Of a stretch of 64,000 nucleotides of DNA, positions 50,905-59,497 are shown one piece after another. The position numbers were made by a program, and so were the translations under genes. Position 1 is the first letter of the stretch. Each line of letters begins with the position of its first letter. The DNA is from Achromobacter sp. HZ34 (GTDB lineage Bacteria > Pseudomonadota > Gammaproteobacteria > Burkholderiales > Burkholderiaceae_B), in the NCBI RefSeq assembly GCF_002209485.1, contig NZ_NJIX01000001.1, positions 1,240,001 through 1,304,000 of the forward strand, written 5' to 3'. The notes under the pieces were generated by a model. It did not search any database, had not been told where the DNA came from, and saw nothing but the letters and a program-made list of their open reading frames with translations.

Positions 50905-52449
50905 ATGCCGTCCGCCCTTACCGCCTGCCCCTGCTGCCCGATCGATGGCTTACTGTCCACCGTCACCCGGCGCTATCGCATCCCGGCGATACCGGACCCG
51001 GCGCTGTCCGCAACATCGTCGACGGCCAACCCCGCCACGGCATTGGCGCTCATCATCGACCAGGCGCGCAACGCCACGGCACAGGGACTGCGGCCGGACT
51101 CCGCGTTGCAGGATGTTTTCACCGACCGGCTCGCGCGCCTCATCCAGGACGCCCTGCGCCCCATGCACGGCGACAGCGCGTTCCAGGCGATGGTGCTGCG
51201 GCAGCGCGACCCGGGCGTACGTGAATACGCGTCCCTGTCCGCCCACGCCGAGCGAGACCGCCGCGCCGTCCTGACAATGGTGAACGCCATCGCGCACCCG
51301 GGCAAGCAACAGCGCCTGGCGCCGGGCCCGTTGCGCGAAACCTTGGCCCAGTTGCAGGCTCGGGCCGAGGCGGGATGCTGGACGGTGCTGGCCGACCTCG
51401 CGCGGGTAGCCCTGCGGCCGTCCCCATCGGGACCTGCCCTCGCGGAAGAGGCCGCCATCGAAGCCGGCCTGGAAAAACTGCTGCAGGGTCCCGCCTTGCA
51501 GCGGCTGCAGCGCCGCGCCGACCTCGCCGCCGGCGACAGTGTGCGCCGATACGAAGCGCTGTGGGACCGGCAGGGCCCGCGCTCCGGCAGCGCCGAAGCC
51601 CTGGCTTTGGGCAAGACCACGCAACGGCGCGGCGCCGCCGTCGAGGCCCTGGCCGCGCAGGCGCTGCAGGGCTGGGCGCGCAGGCTGGGCGAAGCGCAGG
51701 GCGGCGCCACGGCCTATCGCGTCGTCACGTCGATGCGCGTACCGGCGTCGCTGGCGGCCAACGCCGATCGAGCCAAGACAGAGTGGGACGTCGTCCTGCT
51801 ACGCCGTGCGGGCGGTGAAGACGGCCCCCCGGAAGTTGAAAATTCCGCCCGGCAACGTAACCATGGTGCGCAAGCCAGGACTGCCCATGAAGGCGCCGGT
51901 AGCGATGGCTGCTGGGATATCTGCCTGGTGGCCGAGGTCAAGTCATCGGTCGACGCCGCCACCACCGACTATCCGCGCCTGTTGCGCGGCCTGCGGTTGC
52001 TGGCGCAGGCGGACGGTGCGGCGCGCTATTCCTTCGCCTGCCAGCAAGGCGTGATCGAAGTGCGTGGCGCCTCGCTGCGCGCGCTGCCCACGGACGATGA
52101 CCGGGTGGCCGGCGCCGTGCTCTATTGCTGCGACGCCGCGTTGGACGATTCCCCGCGCCTGCTCAACGCCGCCAGCCGCATGCAATTGCTGTCGGCCCCG
52201 GAAAGCCTGGCCTACGCGACCCACGTGCAGAGCGCCGCCTCGTTGGAGAATACAGCGCTGGATCCAACCACAGGGCCGGATCCGAAGGCGCTGGCGCCCG
52301 TCTGGCACAAACTGCTGTCATCACCGCAATGGCAGCCCGTCCTGCAGCAATACGCCACGCTGCACCAGGTACGCGAACTCATGGTCCACGTGGCCGACCT
52401 GGACTGCGCCGTCGCCGAACCCAATCCACTGGTCTCTGGCAAATCCTGA
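50905..52449 (+). CDS. Hypothetical protein with PD-(D/E)XK nuclease-like signature
   Basis: A 514-residue protein of no clear named family. The start chosen is MPSALTACPCCPIDGLLSTV at 50905; codons upstream are poor. The first 230 residues are helical, with many Arg and Ala. In the second half the residues expected of a restriction-endonuclease-like fold appear in order: Glu247 in a helix (RRGAAVEALAAQALQGW), Asp295 in a strand (KTEWDVVLLRR) and Glu344-x-Lys346 in the next strand (ICLVAEVKSSV), then a helix with TTDYPRLLRGL. I recall relatives in Bordetella with misleading aromatic-pathway annotations; the sequence supports neither that nor a proven nuclease. It may modify or cleave DNA. Confidence 0.7.
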   Translation: MPSALTACPCCPIDGLLSTVTRRYRIPAIPDPALSATSSTANPATALALIIDQARNATAQGLRPDSALQDVFTDRLARLIQDALRPMHGDSAFQAMVLRQRDPGVREYASLSAHAERDRRAVLTMVNAIAHPGKQQRLAPGPLRETLAQLQARAEAGCWTVLADLARVALRPSPSGPALAEEAAIEAGLEKLLQGPALQRLQRRADLAAGDSVRRYEALWDRQGPRSGSAEALALGKTTQRRGAAVEALAAQALQGWARRLGEAQGGATAYRVVTSMRVPASLAANADRAKTEWDVVLLRRAGGEDGPPEVENSARQRNHGAQARTAHEGAGSDGCWDICLVAEVKSSVDAATTDYPRLLRGLRLLAQADGAARYSFACQQGVIEVRGASLRALPTDDDRVAGAVLYCCDAALDDSPRLLNAASRMQLLSAPESLAYATHVQSAASLENTALDPTTGPDPKALAPVWHKLLSSPQWQPVLQQYATLHQVRELMVHVADLDCAVAEPNPLVSGKS

Positions 52450-53332
52450 CCGACGACAAGCGGTGAGACAGCAAATACTCGTCGGCACTCACGTCCTGCC
52501 CCAGTAATCATTGCCAAGGGAATCTGCGCCGGCTCCCACCGCTCCGGCTTACCTTCGACATCGCCAAACCTTGCCCGAAGGACATCGGCTAGCGTCAGGA
52601 CATTGGACGCAACCTTGGCGCTGCTGGCAGCAGTATGCGGACGAGCATCGATACCGCTTTTCCGAGTATCGCAACGCGGCCATCCACCAAGTGCTTCGAG
52701 GCCATATCGCAAATCGCCTGTCCGAAAAGCTGTTCGGCGACCACAATCAGAGAGCGGAGGCAGCATCAGCATTCCAGCCTCGTACGCCAGACGAGCCTTC
52801 CACTGATCCGCCAATATCCCCACGGGCAAGGAATAGCCACATCGGCGACCCGCGCGATCGGTCATGATCCGCTCCAGCAGCGCCTAGTCCGCTGCGCAGC
52901 ACCACGTCCAGTTGTAGCGACGATGACCCACATGCAGATTAGCGCGGTCAATACCTACCCTTCTTGCGGGAACAGCAGTTGAACTGACTGCCCCTTTTTC
53001 CTGGCACCGGTTCCAATTAAATCCCGCCGTGCCGTCCGAAAGCATGGGCCGCAGGATTTACTCGCTAGCAACTAGGGCATGGCCAACGTCCGCGCCACGC
53101 AAAAGTAAACAAAGGTCCAGGTCGCGCGCAGCGTGCTCCACTTCGACATCCAAGGCAAAGCCATCGGCGGCGCAGAATCCGTCGAAGGCATTACAGCGCC
53201 GATGCAGCGGACCTTAATCCGTAGCGCCTTTCTCGATGTAGGCCGGACTAGTGCGTGTGAAAAGCATCCGACAAGCATTAGCTCCGGCGCTCATACTGAC
53301 TGACTTCGACGCTCGATAAAACCTATTTGGTG
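52450..53332. other. Gene-poor, decayed stretch
   Basis: About 880 bases with no intact gene. All frames are broken by stops or look poor in codon quality, and GC content is lower than in the flanks. Positions 52,580-52,740 may hold a transposase remnant (listed separately). Around 53,125-53,235 a short open stretch encodes LHFDIQGKAIGGAESVEG, which reads like an ancient protein fragment I cannot identify, in frame with a stop at 53,107. The segment separates the PD-(D/E)XK-like gene from the ATPase pair and looks like the scar of past insertions. Confidence 0.65.
52580..52740 (+). pseudogene. Possible IS21-type transposase (IstA) remnant
   Basis: Two adjacent frames together read DATLALL and then WQQYADEHRYRFSEYR. 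The joined text resembles the IstA segment 'VTLxLLWxEY...YRYSQF' from the N-terminal half of IS21 transposases, with a frameshift at the CTGCTGG tract near 52,622. A later HQVLRGHIAN...EKLF could be the next conserved block. No IstB or inverted repeats were found. This is a weak, by-eye match. Confidence 0.3.
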
Positions 53333-53944
53333 CTACGTAAGCCGCTCGCTAAGTCGCTCTAACCGATGTTTTGCTCTCCGCAGGCTTTCCGATCGCTGTG
53401 ATGCTCGTTCCGGGCACCAATCATCGTTAATCCAGGGTACCAACCGGCGGTTATAGCCGAGTCCCTGTCTAGCCATTGCACCGACATTCGCAAGCAAATC
53501 TTCTTTGACTGCTCTAGGAGCCAATTTCGCCAAGATCAGCAGATGTTGTTTTGGATCGGGCAGTTCATCAGGGGTGGGGGGGAATCTTCCACGCGCGCCC
53601 AAGAGGCGTCTGAGTGCGTCATGATCAGCCATCGCCCAAGCTTCTATTTCTCGTACTGCAATTCTCAATACCAAATTGGCGGGGCAGTCCCGGCCTGGAC
53701 CGAGCCAATCATCCAAGAGCTCCAAAGGGCAGTTGACGCGATCTAGATCGGTCAGCACGATCACGACTTGATTGCGTGCCATCTGACGCCAGCTCGACAT
53801 TCTGGAACGTAGATACCCAAAACCATTTTTTCTCAAGAGCATGGGCGGCTGATCAACAGACAAACCGCAGGCCCTCAAAAGCTTCAATCCCACGGCCTCG
53901 CTAAGCTCATCTTCCGTTGCTAAGGCAATAGTGGTCATTCCCAT
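53333..53944 (-). CDS. TOPRIM-like nuclease partner of the ATPase
   Basis: A 203-residue protein, not of a family I can name with certainty. It shows a TOPRIM-like pattern: a Glu-containing first motif (ATEDELSE, residues 10-15) and a hydrophobic strand ending in VIVLTDLDR with Asp66 and Asp68 (DxD). The strand-helix LRIAVREIEAWAMADHDALR (94-113) contains REIEAW, a motif I recall from short partners of AAA ATPases in bacteria. The C-terminus is basic, ending RSESLRRAKHRLERLSERLT. The gene overlaps the end of the ATPase gene by up to ten bases, so the two are coupled. Metal-dependent nucleic-acid cleavage is inferred, not shown. Confidence 0.65.
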   Translation of the reverse strand: MGMTTIALATEDELSEAVGLKLLRACGLSVDQPPMLLRKNGFGYLRSRMSSWRQMARNQVVIVLTDLDRVNCPLELLDDWLGPGRDCPANLVLRIAVREIEAWAMADHDALRRLLGARGRFPPTPDELPDPKQHLLILAKLAPRAVKEDLLANVGAMARQGLGYNRRLVPWINDDWCPERASQRSESLRRAKHRLERLSERLT

Positions 53945-55089
53945 AGCCCCAACTGATTGACCGAGGCGGGACGAGTCTTAGGTAGAACAACTTCGGCAAC
54001 AGACAATCCAGCTTCCAATGCAATAGCCTCATCCTGCTGCAGAGTTCGCCCGGTCGAACCATCAGTGCCAGCCTCAAGCAATACAACTCCACGCCCATCA
54101 ATACCTGGATTGCTGAGAAGTGCTTCACTATGGGTACTAATAATTATCTGCCTTTTTATTTTTCTATTTCTTTGCAACCGTTGAATAATGATAGGAATTT
54201 CCTTAACGACGGCATCATTAAGGGATATCTCAGGCTCTTCCAATAGCAACATGGAACTACCGTCCAATAACGACCAGAGCAGCCCTAAGAGCCTTAGCGT
54301 CCCATCAGAGAAATGTTCTTCTGACTGCCATCCCGCATTAGGTCTATGGTGGGCATAGCGTGCTTCAAGATGTGGATGACCAACCTCGTCTTTCACGAAC
54401 CTAAGTTCCTTGAACTGCGGCACCGCAAGCGTAAGCGCCTCGCTTATCTTTTTTAATCGTGCGATTCGTGTTCTGTCCGGCGTCTTGGCGATTCGTTCTA
54501 AAAATCCCTGCCCAAAGGGATCATCTTCAAGGCGGTGCCCACCAATTTTTTCCGCATATTTCAACAACTGCGGGACCAAATGCAAATAGGTGACCGCTCC
54601 GAAGAAATCAGCGAGCGGACGAAATTTGACGTTTGCCGAAATCTGTTCCAATCGGGTCTGGGTCAACAAAACCTCGTCGATCTCATCGTCACCATCTGGC
54701 CGCGAGAACAACATTTTCCCGTTCCGCCAAACTTCTTCTCTCGATACAAGAATTCTCTGTGCGCCCTTTCCTTCGGGTTTGAACCCAAGAACATATTGCC
54801 AAGAAGGAAACGGATCATCGCTCGACTCAGACAGATCAACCTCAATGAGGACCTCGGGATCCCGTCGGGCATGAAGGCATCGCAGCTTGCTTATGCCACC
54901 ACGCTGAGCAACCGCTACCTGCAGCCCGCCCCCGGTCGGTTTGCTAACGTCTCTGAGGAAACGAAACACGTCCAAAACATTTGATTTTCCTGATGCATTC
55001 GGACCAAGGAAATATGAAACGTCACGCAACGGAACGTCAATACCTCTAAAATTTCGCCAGTTTTTCAACTTCAATCGCGTTACCTGCAT
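53935..55089 (-). CDS. ABC/SMC-type AAA ATPase (AAA_21/OLD-like)
   Basis: A 384-residue ATPase. The Walker A GPNASGKS is at residues 29-36. The signature-like FSDGTLR (260-266), Walker B SMLLLEEPEIS (279-289) and the switch His in IISTHSEALL (317-325) are all present, so ATP binding and dimer closure should work. This is the AAA_21/ABC-type ATPase found in OLD, Gabija, PARIS-like and related defence proteins; no TOPRIM domain is fused here because it is in the next gene. The start chosen is the ATG at 55089, where GAGGAG lies eight bases upstream. DNA is AT-richer than in the surroundings, which suggests horizontal acquisition. Phage defence is an inference from layout. Confidence 0.85.
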   Translation of the reverse strand: MQVTRLKLKNWRNFRGIDVPLRDVSYFLGPNASGKSNVLDVFRFLRDVSKPTGGGLQVAVAQRGGISKLRCLHARRDPEVLIEVDLSESSDDPFPSWQYVLGFKPEGKGAQRILVSREEVWRNGKMLFSRPDGDDEIDEVLLTQTRLEQISANVKFRPLADFFGAVTYLHLVPQLLKYAEKIGGHRLEDDPFGQGFLERIAKTPDRTRIARLKKISEALTLAVPQFKELRFVKDEVGHPHLEARYAHHRPNAGWQSEEHFSDGTLRLLGLLWSLLDGSSMLLLEEPEISLNDAVVKEIPIIIQRLQRNRKIKRQIIISTHSEALLSNPGIDGRGVVLLEAGTDGSTGRTLQQDEAIALEAGLSVAEVVLPKTRPASVNQLGLWE

Positions 55090-55098
55090 ACTTTTCAC

Positions 55099-55291
55099 TC
55101 CTCGATGCCAGCCCGCGACCGGCGCTCATTTTACGTAAGCCACCCGGAACATTGATCGATCAGGGATCTTTTATGGACTTAAACTGAAGAGCGAAATTTT
55201 ACGCAAAAAACGGCCGAGAAATCGCTCGAGACAGGCTGGACGCTCCGAACAAGCTGCCAACAACCAAATATAGCCCTCAGCCAAGGACAGA
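55099..55291. promoter_or_regulatory. Upstream region of the ATPase/TOPRIM pair
   Basis: This 193-bp gap holds the promoter for the leftward ATPase/TOPRIM operon and the 3' end of the Na/Pi symporter. It is AT-rich around 55,135-55,210 (with TTTTATGGACTTAAACTG and AAATTTTACGCAAAAAA), which suits a promoter for an acquired operon. Promoter boxes are not assigned. Confidence 0.4.
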
Positions 55292-56968
55292 CTATTTATC
55301 TGCCCCCCGGCCGACCAGGTGCGCAGCCGCTCGCCATGCATGATGCGCCAGCCGCGCCAGCCTTCTCACATTGTCGATGCGCGTCAAGGCCTCCGCGGCC
55401 GTCATCCCGCCGGGCGCCACGGCCGCGAGGGTGGCGCCGCGATGGTCCTGTTCGATGGCGTCCAGTTCCCCCGTCGCGGCTTCCAGTTCAGCGAGTTCAG
55501 ACGCCACTTCGACGGATACCGTCCAGCCGATGGGATCGGTGTGGCCGCTGAGCGCCGTTTGCGCGGTGATCGACGCGCCCACTTCCTCCGCGCCGCGCAT
55601 GGCCCTGACGCATAGCGCAGTGGCTTGCAGATCGAGCGTAGCGCCACCATCCGGCGTGCTGGCCGCGGCAATGAAACGTCCCGCCGCCATGTTCTCCACC
55701 ATGCGTGTGGCGTGATCGAGCGCGTGCAAGGTACTGGTCAGATGCAGGTGATCGACCTCCGTTTCCGTTTCGATCGGGCCATGCAATTCGGACAGGAACT
55801 CCTTGACTTCGGCCAGTGTCGCCGCCGCGGTCGCGCTGCCCGGCACGCCCTGCTGGTCGACGCGGCCGGATAGCGCGGCGGCGACCGATGCCGACGCCGT
55901 CTTCAAGACGTCGGCCACCACCCGCCGCGCCGCTTCGACGGCCACCACTGGATTAGCCAGCACACTGCGGTCCAGTGCGCGTTCCACCGCCGTCTGTCTG
56001 GAGGGCATGATGCGCTCGACGACCCGCGTGAACCATTGCGTCGCGGGCAACAGCACGGCGACGCCCACCACATTGAACGCCGTGTGATACGCCGCCAATA
56101 GCGTGGTGCCATCGACCGACGACGCCAGGCGCCGCATCACGCCCACCATGAACGGGAAGGAAAATATCGCGATCAGCGCGGCGATGACCTTGAACAGCAC
56201 ATAGGCCAGCGCCAGCCGCTTGGCCGTCACGCTGGCGCCGATGGCGGCCAAGGCCGAACTGGTGGCCGTGCCGATGTTCTGTCCTATGATCAGGGCGGCC
56301 CCCTGCTCCAGGCTGATGGCCCCGGCGTAGAAGGACGCGATGGTGACCGCCGTGGAAGCGGTGGAGGACTGCATCACCGCCGTCATCGCCAGTCCCACGA
56401 TGATCAGCATCAGCAGCCCGCCCGTCCCCGTCAGCCAGCTGACGCCAGCCATTCCCAGCACGGAGGGCAGGTCGGAAGGATGCAGGCTTTCGGCCAGGCC
56501 GCCCATGCCCTGTTGCAGCGTGGTCAGGCCATACAGCACCAGCGCGAAGCCGGCGAAGGCGCCGCCCGCGGCGGAGATACGGCCCTTGCCCAGCAGCTTG
56601 GTCAGCGCGCCGATGAAGATCATGGGCAATGCGTAAGCCGACAGCGAAACGCGCACACCGACCAGCGCGATGAGCCACGCCGTGCCGGTCGTGCCGATGT
56701 TGGCGCCGAACACCAGGCCCAATCCCTTGGCGAACGGCAGGATGCCAGCGTTGACAAGGCCTATGGTGGTCATCGTCACCGCACTGGACGACTGCACCAG
56801 CAAGGTGACCATGGCACCCCAGAACGCACCTGACCAAGGTGTGGCCGCCGCTTTGCCGAGCACCGTGCGCAGCGCCGATCCCGCCAACTCCTTCAAACCG
56901 TCCGTCATGACCGTCATGCCGAGCAGGAAAAGCCCGACACCACCCAGTATGGCAATTGCGGTAGACAT
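55292..56968 (-). CDS. Na/Pi cotransporter family protein
   Basis: A 558-residue membrane protein of the Na+/phosphate symporter (NptA/PNaS) family. The two inverted repeats carry the QSSS/QSST signatures TLLVQSSSAVTMTT and TAVMQSSTASTAVT, each followed by GANIGTTGTA or GQNIGTATSSA. Helices run to about residue 345. The last 210 residues form a soluble PhoU-like helical domain. The start is MSTAIAIL at 56968, with GAGGG upstream. It probably imports phosphate; no pho-box was identified. Confidence 0.92.
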   Translation of the reverse strand: MSTAIAILGGVGLFLLGMTVMTDGLKELAGSALRTVLGKAAATPWSGAFWGAMVTLLVQSSSAVTMTTIGLVNAGILPFAKGLGLVFGANIGTTGTAWLIALVGVRVSLSAYALPMIFIGALTKLLGKGRISAAGGAFAGFALVLYGLTTLQQGMGGLAESLHPSDLPSVLGMAGVSWLTGTGGLLMLIIVGLAMTAVMQSSTASTAVTIASFYAGAISLEQGAALIIGQNIGTATSSALAAIGASVTAKRLALAYVLFKVIAALIAIFSFPFMVGVMRRLASSVDGTTLLAAYHTAFNVVGVAVLLPATQWFTRVVERIMPSRQTAVERALDRSVLANPVVAVEAARRVVADVLKTASASVAAALSGRVDQQGVPGSATAAATLAEVKEFLSELHGPIETETEVDHLHLTSTLHALDHATRMVENMAAGRFIAAASTPDGGATLDLQATALCVRAMRGAEEVGASITAQTALSGHTDPIGWTVSVEVASELAELEAATGELDAIEQDHRGATLAAVAPGGMTAAEALTRIDNVRRLARLAHHAWRAAAHLVGRGADK

Positions 56969-57093
56969 GGTCAGCCCTCGCCTTTGTCGCTGGAACGTCT
57001 CCCGCGGACCGCGGGCCACGGCACAGTGGCGTGCGCGCTTATCTTAGCCCTATACCTCCGTATCAGAAACCATCGCCAGGACACCGACGCCAT

Positions 57094-58464
57094 CTAGGCC
57101 GGGCACTTCTCCGTAGCGATACCCAGCCACCACATGGCGCCAGTCGTCAGGGTCAGCAAGCCGCCGATCGCGGCGGACAGATGCATCCCCGTCATGAAGG
57201 CAGACGGCGCGGTATCGCGTACCAGATAGCCGCAAACGGCCACGCCCAGCAGCCCGCCAACCTGTCGCGCCGAATTGAGCACGCCGGAAGCAATGCCCGA
57301 GCGCCCCGGATCCACTGAGGACAGCGTGATGTTGGTCATGGTGGGCACGGTCAATGCCGTGCCCGTGGCGGCCAGCAACATGGGCAGCGCCAGCCACACG
57401 TAAGCGCCCTCGATGCGCACGGGCAGCAGAAGCAGGTAGCCCGAGGCCGCGATCAACAGGCCCAGCACCATCAACCGGCTCCCACCCATCCGCGTGATCA
57501 GGCGGCTAGCCGCGAGATTGGCCACCATCAGCACCACCGTCATCGGCAGGAAGGCCAGGCCCGCCTGCGCCGCTGACATGCCCTGTTCGACCTGGAAGAA
57601 CAGGCTGAACACGAAGACCAGCCCGTAATACGCGAAGTTGACGGCGACGCCCGACACGGCAGCCAGCGTGAACGCCGGCACACGGAAAAGCGCCAGAGGC
57701 AGCATCGGCGCCGGGCTTCGCGTTTCTATGCGCAGGAAAGCGGCGACGGCCACGACGCAGGCCAGCAAGGCGCCCTGTACCCACGGACTGGCCCAGCCCT
57801 GCCGTCCGACTTCCATGAGCCCGGCGGTCAGGGCCGTCAGTGCCAGGATTGCCGCGCCCTGCCCGGGCCAGTCCAGGCTGCGTGCGTGCCCCGGTGGATC
57901 GGCCGCGACGTACCGGAGGGTCAGCCAGATACCCAACACACCGACAGGCAGATTGATGGCGAAGATGGCGCGCCAGCCCCACTGCGCCACCAACAGGCCG
58001 CCCAACACGGGGCCAGCCGCCAGCGCAAGGCTGGCGATGCCGCCCCACCATCCCACCGCGCGGCTGCGCTGCAGCTTGTCAGGGAAGGCGCGTTGCAGCA
58101 TGGATAGGGAATTGGGCACCAGCAAGGACGCGCCCATGCCCTGGATGACGCGCGCGCCGGCCAGCAAGGCCAGACTGCCAGCCAACCCGCAAGCCGCGGA
58201 CGCCAGGGTGAACAGCATGAAGCCATAAAGAAAGATGCGCCGGGCGCCGAAACGGTCCCCCAGCGCGCCGCTGGTCAATAGCAGCGCGGCAAACGCCAGC
58301 GTGTAGGCGTTGACCACCCATTGCAGGCCGGCGACATCGGTGTCGAATTCCTGGCGCAGCGCATCCAGCGCCACATTGACGACACTGACATCCAGCAGGA
58401 CGACGACGAAACCCAGAGCGGCCGCGACCAAGGTTCCGCGCGGCGAGGGAGTGGAAAAAGACAT
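57094..58464 (-). CDS. MFS efflux transporter, DHA2 (14-helix) family
   Basis: A 456-residue drug:H+ antiporter-2 type MFS. Helix 1 reads GFVVVLLDVSVVNVALDALR, with the family motif LDVSVVNVAL, then WVVNAYTLAFAALLLTSGAL and GDRFGARRIFLYGFM. GMGASLLVPNSLSML fits motif C of helix 5. Members export drugs, dyes or fatty acids. The start MSFSTPSP at 58464 lacks a clear ribosome site, so it is moderately certain. It is divergent from a LysR gene that probably controls it. Confidence 0.9.
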   Translation of the reverse strand: MSFSTPSPRGTLVAAALGFVVVLLDVSVVNVALDALRQEFDTDVAGLQWVVNAYTLAFAALLLTSGALGDRFGARRIFLYGFMLFTLASAACGLAGSLALLAGARVIQGMGASLLVPNSLSMLQRAFPDKLQRSRAVGWWGGIASLALAAGPVLGGLLVAQWGWRAIFAINLPVGVLGIWLTLRYVAADPPGHARSLDWPGQGAAILALTALTAGLMEVGRQGWASPWVQGALLACVVAVAAFLRIETRSPAPMLPLALFRVPAFTLAAVSGVAVNFAYYGLVFVFSLFFQVEQGMSAAQAGLAFLPMTVVLMVANLAASRLITRMGGSRLMVLGLLIAASGYLLLLPVRIEGAYVWLALPMLLAATGTALTVPTMTNITLSSVDPGRSGIASGVLNSARQVGGLLGVAVCGYLVRDTAPSAFMTGMHLSAAIGGLLTLTTGAMWWLGIATEKCPA

Positions 58465-58493
58465 GGCAGGCAACGTTGAGTCCAGGGAGCAGA

Positions 58494-58508
58494 CGATGCT
58501 ACGCATCG
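58494..58508. promoter_or_regulatory. Inverted repeat in the MFS/LysR divergent gap
   Basis: CGATGC-TAC-GCATCG is a perfect 6-bp inverted repeat in the 99-bp gap between the MFS start (58464) and the LysR start (58564). It is a reasonable but short candidate for LysR binding. Confidence 0.5.
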
Positions 58509-58563
58509 GCAATGTCCGCGTAAATTCCCTAAAATCGCACTGTTACCTGGAGAAAATGCACAG

Positions 58564-59445
58564 ATGTTCAATTGGGAGAATTTGCGTCATTTCCTCGCCG
58601 TCGGCCGCGCCGGCACCTTGTCGGGCGCGGCGCGCGCGTTGGGTGTGGACCATGCGACGGTCAGCCGCCGCCTGGCAGCGCTGGAAATCGAAGTGCAGGC
58701 GGTGCTGGTCGAGCGCCTGCCGCGCGCTTGTCGCCTGACGCCCACCGGTCTGCAGGTCCTGGAAGAAGCCAAGGCCATGGAGATGGCGGCGTTCTCCATT
58801 GAGAGGCAGGCGCGCGGCAGCCAGACGGGCTTGAAGGGCCGGGTATCGCTGAGCGCGCCGCCGGTGCTGGTCACGCACTTCCTGGCCCCGCGCATGGTGG
58901 ATTTCCAGGCGGCCTATCCGGGCATACAGCTTTCCGTCTCGTCCGAAGCCGGGCAGGTTTCCCTGGCTCGCGGCGAAGCGGATGTGGCGTTACGGATGGC
59001 CCGTCCCAGGGAAGCCGGCAGCGTCACCCGGCGCATCGGCCGTATGCCTTTCGCGCTGTATGCCAGCCGGCGCTACCCCGCCCTGCGCGATCCCGCCCGG
59101 TGGACCTTCATCGCCTATGAGCAGCGTTTCAGCCGCCTGCCCCTGGCGCGCTGGATCCGTGATGCGGCCGGCGCCCGTCCCGTCAATTGCGAACTCAGCG
59201 ACACCAACAGCCACTTGATCGCCGTGCAATCCGGCGCCGGCGTAGCGGCGCTGCCCTGCTTCCTGGGCGATGCAGAAAAGACCTTGGTCCGCGTGGAAAA
59301 CCCGGCCACGCCCTTTTGCCCGGACCTGTGGCTGATCACCCACCGCGACCTCAAGCGCAACAAGGCCGTGCGGGCCGCCATGGACTACTGGGCCGAAGCC
59401 TTCTTGAACGATCCGCAACTGGGACCCGCCGCCGGAGCGCCATGA
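58564..59445 (+). CDS. LysR-family transcriptional regulator
   Basis: A 293-residue LysR regulator, beginning MFNWENLRHFLAVGRAGTLS, with the helix-turn-helix in GAARALGVDHATVSRRLAAL. The effector domain has GRVSLSAPPVLVTHFLAPRM and GADVALRMARP-type EADVALRM. It belongs to the subgroup with the short 'DHATVSRRL' recognition helix. It is divergent from the DHA2 exporter and likely regulates it. CTGGAGA precedes the ATG. Confidence 0.9.
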   Translation: MFNWENLRHFLAVGRAGTLSGAARALGVDHATVSRRLAALEIEVQAVLVERLPRACRLTPTGLQVLEEAKAMEMAAFSIERQARGSQTGLKGRVSLSAPPVLVTHFLAPRMVDFQAAYPGIQLSVSSEAGQVSLARGEADVALRMARPREAGSVTRRIGRMPFALYASRRYPALRDPARWTFIAYEQRFSRLPLARWIRDAAGARPVNCELSDTNSHLIAVQSGAGVAALPCFLGDAEKTLVRVENPATPFCPDLWLITHRDLKRNKAVRAAMDYWAEAFLNDPQLGPAAGAP

Positions 59446-59497
59446 GCGCGCTCATGGCGATGCCTGGACATGCAGGTGAACGCCGCCGTTGTGCTGC

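Noticed and set aside
52212-52865. Minus-strand open frame in the decayed stretch
   Set aside because: It runs antisense into the PD-(D/E)XK-like gene, and its composition matches no protein family.
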